DNA from: Caballeronia arationis
GTDB taxonomy: Bacteria; Pseudomonadota; Gammaproteobacteria; Burkholderiales; Burkholderiaceae
Reading direction: 5' to 3'
DNA: 64,000 bases
NCBI RefSeq assembly: GCF_001544975.2
Contig: NZ_FCOG02000027.1
Coordinates: forward strand, 1-64,000
Part shown: in pieces, positions 44,501 through 53,800 of the stretch
Layout of the letters: every line of letters begins with the position of its first letter
How positions within the stretch are numbered: position 1 is the stretch's first letter
Translations under genes and position numbers: made by a program
The notes under the pieces: generated by a model
Told to the model about the DNA's origin: nothing
Database searches by the model: none
Seen by the model: the letters and a program-made list of their open reading frames with translations, nothing else

Positions 44501-47500
44501 ATGTGGATCGTAAGACTCGCGCTGAGGCGCCCGTACACGTTTATCGTTCTGTCCCTGCTGTTGCTGATCATCGGTCCGCTCGTGATCCTGCGCACGCCGA
44601 CTGACATCTTCCCCAACATCGACATCCCGGTCGTTTCCGTCATCTGGTCGTACAACGGCCTGCAGCCTGCCGAAATGGAACGCCGCATCACGCTCAACTA
44701 TGAGCGCGGTCTCTCGGTGGCGGTGAACGACATCGAGCACATCGAATCGGAATCGCTGCCGGGCATCGCGGTCATCCGCATCTTTTTCCAGCCGAATGCG
44801 AACGTCGATGAAGCGATCGCGGAAATCACCGCGCTCTCGCAGACGCAACTGCGCTCGCTCCCGCCCGGCATTACGCCGCCCAACATCCTGCGCTTCAATG
44901 CGTCGACGGTGCCGATCCTGCGGCTTGCGCTGTCGTCTCCGGAACTCACCGAGCAGCAGCTCTACGACTTCGGCAACAGCTTCCTCAAGACGCAACTGGC
45001 GACGGTGCAGGGCGCGTCCGTGCCGCTTCCGTACGGCGGCAAGCAGCGCCAGATCATGGTCGACATCGATTCGAGCAAGCTGCAGGCGAAGAACCTCGCG
45101 CCCACCGACGTCGTCAGCGCGATCACCGCTCAAAACCTGATCCTGCCGACCGGCACGACCAAGATCGGCCCGACCGAATATTCCGTCGGCCTGAACGCCA
45201 GCCCGAACTCGATCGAAGGCCTGAACGACATCCCGATCCGCACCGGCCCGAACGGCACCATCTACATCAAGGACGTCGCCCACGTGCGCGACGGCTTCCA
45301 GCCGCAGACGAACATCGTGCGCCTCGACGGCACGCGCGCGTCGCTCCTCACGATCAACAAGAGCGGCAATGCGTCGACGCTCGACATCGTTGCGCGCGTG
45401 AAGGCGCTCCTGCCGACCCTGCGCGGCCTCGTGCCCGAGTCGCTCAAGATCGATCCGGTCGCGGACCAGTCGCTCTTCGTGCGCGCCTCGGTGTCGGGCG
45501 TGCTGCGCGAAGCGGTGATCGCCGCGGGCCTGACCGCGCTGATGGTGCTGCTCTTTCTTGGCAGCTGGCGCGCCACGCTCATCATCGCGATCTCGATCCC
45601 GCTCTCAATGCTGACTTCGATCGTGATGCTCTCCGCGATCGGCCAGACGATCAACATCATGACGCTCGGCGGCCTCGCGCTCGCGGTCGGCATTCTGGTG
45701 GACGACGCGACCGTCGCCATCGAAAACATCAGCCAGAACCTGGAGCAGGGCAAGGAACTGGAGCAGGCGATCCTCGACGGCGCGCAGCAGATCGCGGTCC
45801 CGACACTCGTCTCGACGCTCTCCATCTGCATCGTGTTCATCCCGATGTTCCTGCTGACGGGCGTCGCGCATTACCTCTTCGTGCCGCTTGCCGAAGCGGT
45901 CGTGTTCGCGATGCTCGCGTCGTACTTCTTTTCGCGCACGCTGATCCCGACGCTCGCGAAGTACCTTCTGCGCAATCACGAGCACATGGGCGGCGACGTC
46001 GAGGGAATGAAGGGCTCGCGCAATCCGTTCGTGCGCATCCATCTGGGTTTCGAGCGGCGCTTCGAAGCGGTCCGCACACGCTATCGCGGCTTTCTCGAAG
46101 CGCAACTGGCGCACCCCGGCCGTTTCGCGCTGATCTTCCTGCTGTGCTGCCTGCTATCGCTCGGGCTCGCGCCGTTTCTCGGCCGCGACTTCTTTCCGTC
46201 TGTCGATGCCGGCGTGATCGCGATGCATCTGCGCACGCGCACCGGCACGCGCATCGAGGAGACGGCGGCGCTCACCGATCGCGTCGACCAGCGCGTGCGC
46301 CAGCTGATCCCGAAGAACGAAGTGCACTCGATCATCGACAACATCGGCCTGCCGGTGTCGGGCATCAACCTGTCGTACAGCAACACGGGCACGATCAGTT
46401 CCGCGGACGCCGACGTCCTCATCAGCCTCACCGAGGACCACAAGCCGACCGCCGACTACATCCACGAATTGCGGCAGCGCCTGCCGGCCGAGTTTCCAGG
46501 CGTGAGCTTCTCGTTCCTCCCGGCCGATATCACGAGCCAGATTCTCAACTTCGGCGTGCCCGCGCCGATCGACGTTGAGATCGTCGGGCGCGAAGTGAAG
46601 GGCAATCGCGCGTTCGCGAATCGTCTGCTGGAAAAGATGCGCCGCGTGCCCGGCCTCGTCGATGCGCGCATCCAGCAGCCGTCCGACCTGCCGTCGATCA
46701 ATGTCGAAGTGGACCGCACGAAGGCGCTGCAGGCGGGCTTCACGCAGCGCGACGTGGCGAACAACCTGCTCATCACGCTCTCCGGCAGCCAACAGACGAC
46801 GCCGACTTTCTGGCTCAATCCGGCTAACGGCGTGAGCTACAACGTGATCACCTCGTCGCCGCAGTACGACATGGATTCGCTGCAGTCGGTCGCGAACATT
46901 CCGCTGACGTCCGCCTCCGGCCGGACCAATCTGCTCGGCTCGCTCGCTACCTTGTCGCGCGGCTCGCGCGAGGCGGTCGTCTACCACTACAACGCGCAGA
47001 CGAGCATCAACCTCTACGCGACCACCGAGCGCCGCGATCTCGGGGCGGTGTCGGACGACGTGCAGCGCCTCATCGACGAATCGCGCGGCGGGCTGCCCAA
47101 AGGTTCGTCGGTCCGGATTCGCGGCCAGGTCGAGACGATGAATACGTCGTTCAGCGGCCTCGCGTTCGGCCTGATTCTCGCGGTGGTGCTGGTGTATCTG
47201 CTGATCGTCGTGAACTTCCAGTCGTGGCTCGATCCGTTCATCATCATCACGGCGCTGCCGGGCGCGCTGGCGGGCATCGTCTGGATGCTGTTCCTCACGC
47301 ACACCACCTTGTCGATTCCGGCGCTCACCGGCGCGATCATGTGTATCGGCATCGCGACCGCCAACAGCATCCTGGTGGTGAGCTTCGCACGCTCTGCCTT
47401 GCAGGAGCACGGCGACGCGGTGGCATCCGCGCTCGAAGCGGGCTACACGCGGTTTCGCCCGGTCCTGATGACCGCGCTCGCGATGATGATCGGCATGGTG

Positions 47501-47695
47501 CCGATGGCGATTGGCCTCGGCGAGGGCGGCGAGCAGAACGCGCCACTCGGGCGTGCGGTGATCGGCGGGCTGATGGTCGGCACCATCGCGACGCTGTTCT
47601 TCGTGCCCGTCGTGTTTTCGATGATCTACAAGCGGATCGAGGCGCGCGCGCGTAACAAGCCGGACGCGGGCGCGGTCGCACGGCAACAGCACTGA
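44501..47695 (+). CDS. RND efflux pump inner-membrane transporter (AcrB/MdtB-like)
   Basis: A 1064-aa proton-driven efflux subunit with 12 helices and two large periplasmic loops. Landmarks: 'RRPYTFIVLSLLLLIIGPLV' (TM1), 'LPYGGKQRQIMVDIDSSKL' (porter domain), TM4 'IMTLGGLALAVGILVDDATV' followed by 'AIENI' (family motif with the proton-relay Asp pair), and TM10-11 'TALAMMIGMVPMAIGLGEGG' with 'ALTGAIMCIGIATANSILVV'. The 'DIFPNIDIPVVSVIW' start suggests the HAE1-like but distinct MdtBC/CzcA-intermediate branch. The ATG at 44501 opens directly onto the amphipathic leader. Confidence 0.94.
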   Translation: MWIVRLALRRPYTFIVLSLLLLIIGPLVILRTPTDIFPNIDIPVVSVIWSYNGLQPAEMERRITLNYERGLSVAVNDIEHIESESLPGIAVIRIFFQPNANVDEAIAEITALSQTQLRSLPPGITPPNILRFNASTVPILRLALSSPELTEQQLYDFGNSFLKTQLATVQGASVPLPYGGKQRQIMVDIDSSKLQAKNLAPTDVVSAITAQNLILPTGTTKIGPTEYSVGLNASPNSIEGLNDIPIRTGPNGTIYIKDVAHVRDGFQPQTNIVRLDGTRASLLTINKSGNASTLDIVARVKALLPTLRGLVPESLKIDPVADQSLFVRASVSGVLREAVIAAGLTALMVLLFLGSWRATLIIAISIPLSMLTSIVMLSAIGQTINIMTLGGLALAVGILVDDATVAIENISQNLEQGKELEQAILDGAQQIAVPTLVSTLSICIVFIPMFLLTGVAHYLFVPLAEAVVFAMLASYFFSRTLIPTLAKYLLRNHEHMGGDVEGMKGSRNPFVRIHLGFERRFEAVRTRYRGFLEAQLAHPGRFALIFLLCCLLSLGLAPFLGRDFFPSVDAGVIAMHLRTRTGTRIEETAALTDRVDQRVRQLIPKNEVHSIIDNIGLPVSGINLSYSNTGTISSADADVLISLTEDHKPTADYIHELRQRLPAEFPGVSFSFLPADITSQILNFGVPAPIDVEIVGREVKGNRAFANRLLEKMRRVPGLVDARIQQPSDLPSINVEVDRTKALQAGFTQRDVANNLLITLSGSQQTTPTFWLNPANGVSYNVITSSPQYDMDSLQSVANIPLTSASGRTNLLGSLATLSRGSREAVVYHYNAQTSINLYATTERRDLGAVSDDVQRLIDESRGGLPKGSSVRIRGQVETMNTSFSGLAFGLILAVVLVYLLIVVNFQSWLDPFIIITALPGALAGIVWMLFLTHTTLSIPALTGAIMCIGIATANSILVVSFARSALQEHGDAVASALEAGYTRFRPVLMTALAMMIGMVPMAIGLGEGGEQNAPLGRAVIGGLMVGTIATLFFVPVVFSMIYKRIEARARNKPDAGAVARQQH

Positions 47696-47717
47696 AGAAG
47701 AATCCAGCGGAGCATAA

Positions 47718-48911
47718 ATGGAAGAGCAGCAATCGCAACGACCGGCTCACTCGCGACGCGGCAGGCTTTGGCTCCTGCTCGCGGTGCTGGTCGTGCTCGC
47801 GCTGATCGTGCAGGGCATCGTCTCGCGCCGCTCGGCGCATGCGGAACTCGAACGCGATGTCGAGCGCTACAGCGTGCAGACCGTCGAAGTCATCACCCCG
47901 ACGCGCATGAAGGCGACCCAGGACCTCATTCTTGCAGGCGACATCCGCGCGTTCTCCGACGCGCCGATCTTCGCGCGCACTAACGGTTATCTGCGGCGCT
48001 GGACCGTGGACATCGGCGAGCATGTGAAGAAGGGCCAACTCCTCGCGGAGATCGATGCGCCCGAGATCAACGACCAGCTTCGCCAGGCCCGTGCCGACGA
48101 GCAGACCGCACGCGCGAACTATCTGCTCGCGAAGACGACGGCCGAGCGCTGGGAACAGATGGCGAAGAACAATTCGGTGTCGCGCCAGGAGACCGACGAG
48201 AAGAACGGCGACATGCTCGCGAAGCAGGCCGCGCTCAACGCTTCGCAGGCGAACGTGTCGCGGCTGTCGCAACTGGTGTCGTTCCAAAAAATCTACGCGC
48301 CGTTCGACGGCGTCGTCACCGCGCGCAATACGGACGTCGGCCAGTTGATCGATGCGGGCAGCGGCACGGCGGGGCGCGAACTCTTCCACGTCCAGGACCC
48401 GACGACGCTGCGCGTGTTCGTCGATGTCCCGCAGGCGTATGCGCGGCTCGTGCATGTCGGGCTGCCCGCCGAACTGCTGCTGACCGAGCAGCATGAGCGC
48501 CGGTTCGAGGGCGTCACGGTGCGCACGGCGGGCGCCGTCGATCCGGTCGCACGGACGATGCGCGTCGAAGTGCAGGTGAAGAATCCCGCGGGCGAACTGC
48601 TCGCGGGCGCGTATGCGCAGGTGCGCTTCAAGCTGACGAGCGCGGAGCCGGGGCTGATGCTGCCGGGCAATGCGCTGCTTTTTCGGCCCGAAGGCGTGCG
48701 CGCGGCCACCGTCGATGCGAACAGCCGCGTCAAGCTCCTGCCGGTGGTGCTCGGCACCGACTACGGGACGCGTGTGTCGATCGTCTCGGGCCTGACGGGC
48801 GACGAGCGCGTGATCATCAATCCGCCGGATTCGATCATCGACGGCACCGCCGTGCGTGTGAGCGACGCGCAGAAAAAGACCGACGACAAGAAGGAGGACA
48901 AGGCGTCATGA
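47718..48911 (+). CDS. RND efflux periplasmic adaptor (membrane fusion protein)
   Basis: A 397-aa adaptor with an N-terminal membrane helix ('LWLLLAVLVVLALIVQGIV'), a lipoyl half-motif 'FARTNGYLRRWTVDIGEHVK', then the alpha-hairpin (about 130-200) and second lipoyl half 'IYAPFDGVVTARNTDVGQLI'. Beta-barrel and membrane-proximal domains follow ('RVEVQVKNPAGELLAGAYAQ'). It links the RND pump to the outer-membrane channel. GGAGC precedes ATG 47718, 22 bp after the pump gene; its TGA overlaps the next start by ATGA. Confidence 0.94.
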   Translation: MEEQQSQRPAHSRRGRLWLLLAVLVVLALIVQGIVSRRSAHAELERDVERYSVQTVEVITPTRMKATQDLILAGDIRAFSDAPIFARTNGYLRRWTVDIGEHVKKGQLLAEIDAPEINDQLRQARADEQTARANYLLAKTTAERWEQMAKNNSVSRQETDEKNGDMLAKQAALNASQANVSRLSQLVSFQKIYAPFDGVVTARNTDVGQLIDAGSGTAGRELFHVQDPTTLRVFVDVPQAYARLVHVGLPAELLLTEQHERRFEGVTVRTAGAVDPVARTMRVEVQVKNPAGELLAGAYAQVRFKLTSAEPGLMLPGNALLFRPEGVRAATVDANSRVKLLPVVLGTDYGTRVSIVSGLTGDERVIINPPDSIIDGTAVRVSDAQKKTDDKKEDKAS

Positions 48912-50398
48912 ATCGCTCGTCGGCCTTCGCTTTTGCATTGACGCTTGCGCTCGCGGGCTGCACGGTCGGTCCCGATTACGTGCGTCCCGGCGTGAGCGTG
49001 CCGGCGAACTACAAGTCGGTCGATGCGGGCGTGCAGGCGGCTTCGTCGAAGGACTGGAAGCCCGCGCAGCCTGCCGACGCGAAGGCACGCGCGCCGTGGT
49101 GGGAAATCTACGGCGATCCGCAACTGAACGCGCTCGAAGAGCGGGTCGTGTCGGCGAACCAGACGGTCGCGGCGGCATCCGCACGCTTTCGCGGCGCGCG
49201 CGCGGCAGTTGCGCAATCGCGCGCCGCATACTTCCCGACCGTGACCGCGAACGCCGCCTTCAACCAGTCGCGGGCATCGGAGAACGTGCTGTACAAGTCG
49301 AGTGCGGGCGTCACGCTGCCCGACTACATGATCAATGCGCAGATCTCGTGGGAGCCCGACCTGTGGGGCCGCATTTCGCGCGCGGTCGAGGGCGGGCGTG
49401 CCGAGGCCGAGGCGAGCTCCGCCGATCTGCACAGCGCGATCCTCTCGATGCAGGCCGAACTCGCGGCCAACTACTTTGAATTACGCGGCACGGTCGAGGA
49501 GGAGCGGCTGCTCACGGAGACGCTGCAGGCTTATCAGAAGGCACTCACGCTCACGAAGGACCGTTTCGCCGGCGGCGTCGCGGCGGAATCCGATGTCGCG
49601 CAGGCCGAGGAGCAACTGAAGGCTACACAGGCGCAACTCATCGACCTGGACACGACGAAGAGCCGCCTCGTGAATGCAATCGCGATTCTGGTCGGCGAGC
49701 CGCCGTCGACTTTCACGCTCGACGTCGCGCCGCTCAACGCGGGTAACGTGCCGAACCCCGCGGCGGCGCTCGATGCGCTGCCGCTCGGCATTCCATCGGC
49801 GCTGCTCGAACGGCGACCCGATATCGCGGCCGCCGAACGGCGGGTGGCGGAGGCGAATGCGCGCGTCGGCGTAGCGACGGCGGCGTTCTTTCCGAACCTC
49901 CTGCTCGCGGCGACGGGCGGACTGGAAGCGACCAACTTCAGCTCCTGGCTGATGGCGCCGAGCCGTTTCTGGTCGCTCGGGCCGCAACTCGCGTTCACGG
50001 TGCTCGACTTCGGCGGCCGCGCGGCGGCCCGCGACTCGGCGCGCGCGGCGTACGACGAGAGCGTCGCCGATTACCGGCTGACGGTGCTCACCGCGTTCGG
50101 GCAGGTGGAGGACAACCTCAACGCGCTGCAGGTCCTGAGGCGCGAACTGGCGGCGCAGCGCGAGGCCGTCGATGCGGCGCAACGGGCGTTGAACAAGGTG
50201 GGAAACCGTTACGAGAACGGGGCGATCACGTACCTTAGCGTGGTCGTCACGCAGGCGATCGTGCTCTCGGACCAGCGCGCGGCGGTGAATATCGAACGCA
50301 GGCGCATGGCCGCGAGCGTCGCGCTCGTCAAGGCGCTGGGCGGAGGGTGGACGGTCGCCGATCTGCCGAGCGCGGAGCAGATTTCGCGGGGGGAGTGA
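48908..50398 (+). CDS. NodT-family outer-membrane efflux lipoprotein
   Basis: A 496-aa TolC/OprM-like channel. The lipobox 'LALAGCTVGPDYVRP' (Cys about 18) is typical of NodT-type lipoproteins. Paired repeats of the alpha-barrel include 'YMINAQISWEPDLWGRISRA' and 'LERRPDIAAAERRVAEANAR'. It forms the exit duct of the tripartite pump encoded upstream and is translationally coupled to the adaptor gene. It ends 9 bp from the convergent D-amino-acid dehydrogenase gene. Confidence 0.94.
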   Translation: MNRSSAFAFALTLALAGCTVGPDYVRPGVSVPANYKSVDAGVQAASSKDWKPAQPADAKARAPWWEIYGDPQLNALEERVVSANQTVAAASARFRGARAAVAQSRAAYFPTVTANAAFNQSRASENVLYKSSAGVTLPDYMINAQISWEPDLWGRISRAVEGGRAEAEASSADLHSAILSMQAELAANYFELRGTVEEERLLTETLQAYQKALTLTKDRFAGGVAAESDVAQAEEQLKATQAQLIDLDTTKSRLVNAIAILVGEPPSTFTLDVAPLNAGNVPNPAAALDALPLGIPSALLERRPDIAAAERRVAEANARVGVATAAFFPNLLLAATGGLEATNFSSWLMAPSRFWSLGPQLAFTVLDFGGRAAARDSARAAYDESVADYRLTVLTAFGQVEDNLNALQVLRRELAAQREAVDAAQRALNKVGNRYENGAITYLSVVVTQAIVLSDQRAAVNIERRRMAASVALVKALGGGWTVADLPSAEQISRGE

Positions 50399-50407
50399 GT
50401 TCGGCGT

Positions 50408-51652
50408 TCAACCGAATCTCGCTGGGCGGTACGGCGTTGGATCGACAACGGGCGTCTCTCCGACGATCAGTTCCGCGATCAGACGCCCCGTCACCGGTCC
50501 GAGCGTCAGGCCGTGATGCGCATGTCCGAAGTCGAACCATAACCCCGCGTGCCGTCCTGCGGCCCCGATAACCGGACGCATGTCCGGCGTGCACGGACGC
50601 AGGCCGAGCCACGGTTTCTCATCGAGCCTGCGCCCGAGCCCGAACACCGGCCGGGCGAGCCGCTCGGCGCGATCCAGTTGCCCGTAGTTCGGCGGCGTTT
50701 CTCGGCGCGCGAGTTCGACACCTGTCGTGAGCCGCAGCCCGCGCCTCATCGGCGCGACGACGAAGCCGTTTTCGATATCGACGACGGGACGATTCAGCGC
50801 GACTCCCGACGCACCTTCGTAATGCATGTGATATCCGCGCTTCGCCATCAGCGGCACGCGATATCCGAGCGGCCGCAGCACATCGTTCGACCACACGCCG
50901 AGCGCCACGATGACCGTCCCGGCCTCGATCGGGCCATCGTCGGTCTGCACGCGCCAGCCGTTGCCGCGGGCTTCGAGCGTCGTGGCGTCGCCTCGCACGA
51001 TGCTTCCACCCTCGCGTTCGAAGAGCTGCGCATAACCCTTTGTCAGCGCGCCCGGGTCCGACACGCTACGCGGATCATGCCAGTGGACCGCGCCAGCATA
51101 AGCTCCTGTCAGCGATGCTTCGGTGTTCTGTAACGCCGCGCTGTCGAGAATATCGACTTCGAGACCGTGCGTGCGCGCAAGCCGCTCCGCTTCGTCCGCC
51201 TGGCGCCCGAACGATTCCCGCGAACGATACGCCTCGAGCCAGCCAGTCGGGCGTACGAGATCGTGCAGGCCTGCGCGATCGATCAGCGCTTCATGCTCCG
51301 CGACGCATCGCGAGACGAGCGGCAGCATGTCGCGCGCGGCGGCTGCGAGCCGCTCCGGCGCCGATTCCCGCCAGTAGCGCGCAAGCCACGGCGCGTAGGC
51401 GGGCAGCGAGCGCAGGTCGTAGCGCAGCGCCGTCGAGCCGTTGCACGCGAAGCGCAGCGCGGTACGCCAGTCGCGCGGAAACGCATACGGCACGACTGAC
51501 GAAGCCTCGATCAGTCCCGCGTTGCCGAAGCTGGTTTCCTCACCGGGAGCGCGCCTGTCGACGAGCACGACGTCGCAGCCGCGCTGCCTCAGATGCAAGG
51601 CGGCACTCACGCCGACGATCCCCGCGCCGAGCACGATCACGTGTTTCGTCAT
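50408..51652 (-). CDS. D-amino acid dehydrogenase (DadA family)
   Basis: A 414-aa FAD-dependent oxidoreductase. The nucleotide-binding start is 'HVIVLGAGIVGVSAALHLRQ' (G-x-G-x-x-G). The flavin region 'RRAPGEETSFGNAGLIEASS' and the C-terminal 'PWLGLRPCTPDMRPVIGAAG' with 'FDFGHAHHGLTLGPVTGRLI' are DadA/DAO-family features. It oxidises D-amino acids to 2-oxoacids, donating electrons to the respiratory chain. There is no alanine racemase (dadX) or Lrp neighbour, so it may be a paralogue with other substrates. Confidence 0.88.
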   Translation of the reverse strand: MTKHVIVLGAGIVGVSAALHLRQRGCDVVLVDRRAPGEETSFGNAGLIEASSVVPYAFPRDWRTALRFACNGSTALRYDLRSLPAYAPWLARYWRESAPERLAAAARDMLPLVSRCVAEHEALIDRAGLHDLVRPTGWLEAYRSRESFGRQADEAERLARTHGLEVDILDSAALQNTEASLTGAYAGAVHWHDPRSVSDPGALTKGYAQLFEREGGSIVRGDATTLEARGNGWRVQTDDGPIEAGTVIVALGVWSNDVLRPLGYRVPLMAKRGYHMHYEGASGVALNRPVVDIENGFVVAPMRRGLRLTTGVELARRETPPNYGQLDRAERLARPVFGLGRRLDEKPWLGLRPCTPDMRPVIGAAGRHAGLWFDFGHAHHGLTLGPVTGRLIAELIVGETPVVDPTPYRPARFG

Positions 51653-51665
51653 GGTTTTTTGCTGC

Positions 51666-52071
51666 TCAAGTTGATTCCGCGAGCGATTTCAGCGCCTTCA
51701 AGACGTCTGCGAAATCACCGGTGACCATCGGGCCGAACTCACGCTCGTTGGGACCGGTGATCTCGGCGCTGTAGGTCACGCGGCTCTTGCTACCAGACAG
51801 CGGGGAAATCTCATGCAGCACCACTACGCGCGTGCCGTCCAGGATGGTTTCATCGACAAAAGCGGCGTTCTCGTGAACCTCCAGAAGCGGGCTCGTGAAC
51901 TCGTCTGCGTCTGGCACTTTCATGGAAAACGTCGTGCCGGTCACGAAAGGTCCGTGGATCTCGATGCGTTCGATACCGCCTCCACCTCGGCCAGCCTTCG
52001 ACGTCGCTGAATAGCGCCCAGATGCGCTCGGGTACTGCGGCAATTTCGATGCTCTCCTGATGCGTCCACAT
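51666..52071 (-). pseudogene. SRPBCC (polyketide cyclase/START-like) protein, frameshifted
   Basis: From ATG 52071 (GAGGTG upstream) the frame reads '[20 protein letters not shown]' and '[10 protein letters not shown]', an SRPBCC N-terminus. It then loses sense. The adjacent frame resumes from about 51985 with 'GIERIEIHGPFVTGTTFSMK', 'VVVLHEISPLSGSKSRVTYS' and a C-terminal 'DFADVLKALKSLAEST'. Joining the two gives a normal SRPBCC of about 135 aa with a one-codon gap at the junction, so one small indel (about -2 or +1) near 51985 broke the gene. A sequencing error cannot be excluded. Confidence 0.78.
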
Positions 52072-52190
52072 GCTTGCACCTCAATGTCATTAGGGAAAAG
52101 ATCGGTCACGGCCATCACGTTCCACATGCTCTTTTTGTAGAAGCACGCGAATGGTCGTGTCAACATTGCCGTCGATCAGGAGGATTCCCT

Positions 52191-52832
52191 ATGAACGGCC
52201 CGAGCCCGAACGAACAGCACCCGATGGAAGGCTTCCCTCAAGTGTGCTTCATCAGGAACACGGTGAGCAACCCCAACATCGTCATCGGCGAGTACACGTA
52301 CTACGACGATCCGGAGGACTCGGAGAACTTCGAGCGCAACGTGCTCTATCACTTTCCGTTCATCGGCGACAAACTCGTGATCGGCCGGTTCTGCGCGCTC
52401 GCGAAAGGCGTGAGGTTCGTCATGAACGGCGCGAATCACCGGATGTCCGGTATCTCCACTTACCCGTTCCAGATTTTCGGCAACGGCTGGGAGAAGGTGA
52501 TGCCGGCAATGTCCGACCTGCCTTACAAAGGCGACACCATAATCGGCAACGACGTATGGATCGGCTACGAAGCGCTCGTGATGCCCGGCGTGACGATCGG
52601 CGATGGAGCGATCGTCTCGGCGCGTTCGGTCGTGACGGCGGACGTGCCGCCTTATACGATCGTCGGGGGAAATCCCGCGCGGCCGATCCGTGCCCGTTTC
52701 GCGCCGGATGCCGTGGCGAAGCTCGAAGCGATCGCGTGGTGGAACTGGCCCATCGAGGCCGTATCGCGCCATCTGCCGCTCATCGTCGCGGGCGATGTCG
52801 ATGCGCTCGCGGCCGTCGTTCCCACAGATTAG
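52191..52832 (+). CDS. Vat-like streptogramin A / xenobiotic O-acetyltransferase
   Basis: A 213-aa left-handed beta-helix acyltransferase of the Vat/CatB group. The resemblance to VatD-type enzymes is strong: '[20 protein letters not shown]', '[20 protein letters not shown]', '[20 protein letters not shown]', '[20 protein letters not shown]' and '[19 protein letters not shown]'. The catalytic His is in 'NGANH'. It acetylates streptogramin A or related xenobiotics using acetyl-CoA. AGGAGG precedes ATG 52191. The beta-lactamase gene follows 80 bp later on the same strand. Native-like codon use suggests a long-resident chromosomal gene. Confidence 0.9.
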   Translation: MNGPSPNEQHPMEGFPQVCFIRNTVSNPNIVIGEYTYYDDPEDSENFERNVLYHFPFIGDKLVIGRFCALAKGVRFVMNGANHRMSGISTYPFQIFGNGWEKVMPAMSDLPYKGDTIIGNDVWIGYEALVMPGVTIGDGAIVSARSVVTADVPPYTIVGGNPARPIRARFAPDAVAKLEAIAWWNWPIEAVSRHLPLIVAGDVDALAAVVPTD

Positions 52833-52912
52833 GCGACGATCCCGGCCATGGAATCGCACACGGATAAGCCCGTAGAATTGCGTCCTCCGCCTACCATCGA
52901 GGTCCATGCCAG

Positions 52913-53788
52913 ATGACGCATTCTCCCGCTCGCCGCGCATTGCTCGCCGCCGCCGCATCCGTTCCGTTCGCAAGTGCCTGCACCTCGTGGCCGGCGGACC
53001 AGTCCGCCGCATCGCAACTGAAGGCGCTCGAAGCAGCATCGAACGGGCGCCTCGGCGTGGCTGCGCTCAATACCGGCGACGGCGCGATCGTCAACTATCG
53101 TGCGGACGAGCGCTTCCCGTTTTGCAGCACGTTCAAGGTGCTGCTCGCGTCCGCGATCCTCACTCGCAGCGCGCACGAAGACGGCCTGCTCGACCAGCGC
53201 ATCCGCTACACGCAAAGCGATCTCGTCAACTATTCGCCCGTGTCAGAGAAGCACGTCGCCGATGGCATGACGGTTGCCGAACTCTGCGCCGCCGCCATTC
53301 AGTACAGCGACAACTCGGCCGCCAACCTGCTGATCCGGCTGCTGGGCGGGCCGCCGGCGGTGACGGCATTCGCGCGCTCGATCGGCGACGACGAGTTCCG
53401 GCTCGACCGCATGGAGACCGAACTCAACACGGCGATTCCCGGCGACCTGCGCGATACGACGACACCCGCCGCGATGGCTCGTTCGCTCCAGCGGCTCGCG
53501 CTCGGCAATGCGCTCGGCGCACGCGAGCGCGACCAGTTGCAAGCGTGGATGCGCGGCAACACGACAGGGGACGCGCGCATCCGGGCAGGCGTGCCGCGCG
53601 ACTGGCAGGTCGCCGACAAGACCGGCACGGGCGACTACGGCACGTCGAACGATGTCGCGGTGCTGTGGCCGCCGTCGAAGCCGCCGATCGTCGTCGTGAT
53701 CTATTTCACGCAACGCGAGCAGGATGCGAAGGCACGCAGCGACGTGCTCGCATCGGCGGCGAAGATCGTCGCGCGGAAGTTCGGCTGA
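52913..53788 (+). CDS. Class A beta-lactamase, PenA/PenI-like
   Basis: A 291-aa beta-lactamase strongly resembling Burkholderia PenA/PenI. It has a signal with lipobox-like 'PFASAC' (Cys23), 'FCSTFK' with catalytic Ser72 and Cys71, 'SDN' at 132-134, omega-loop 'METELN' with general-base Glu168, and 'KTG' at 236-238. All catalytic residues are present. Unusually, Met167 replaces the Trp (Ambler 165) found in most class A enzymes. No divergent LysR regulator (penR/ampR) lies upstream; the vat-like gene does instead, so expression is probably constitutive or vat-coupled. Confidence 0.95.
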   Translation: MTHSPARRALLAAAASVPFASACTSWPADQSAASQLKALEAASNGRLGVAALNTGDGAIVNYRADERFPFCSTFKVLLASAILTRSAHEDGLLDQRIRYTQSDLVNYSPVSEKHVADGMTVAELCAAAIQYSDNSAANLLIRLLGGPPAVTAFARSIGDDEFRLDRMETELNTAIPGDLRDTTTPAAMARSLQRLALGNALGARERDQLQAWMRGNTTGDARIRAGVPRDWQVADKTGTGDYGTSNDVAVLWPPSKPPIVVVIYFTQREQDAKARSDVLASAAKIVARKFG

Positions 53789-53800
53789 GCGCGCGGCGCG

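Noticed and set aside
46154-47692. 512-codon minus-strand open frame
   Set aside because: Antisense shadow of the RND transporter gene, typical of high-GC coding DNA.
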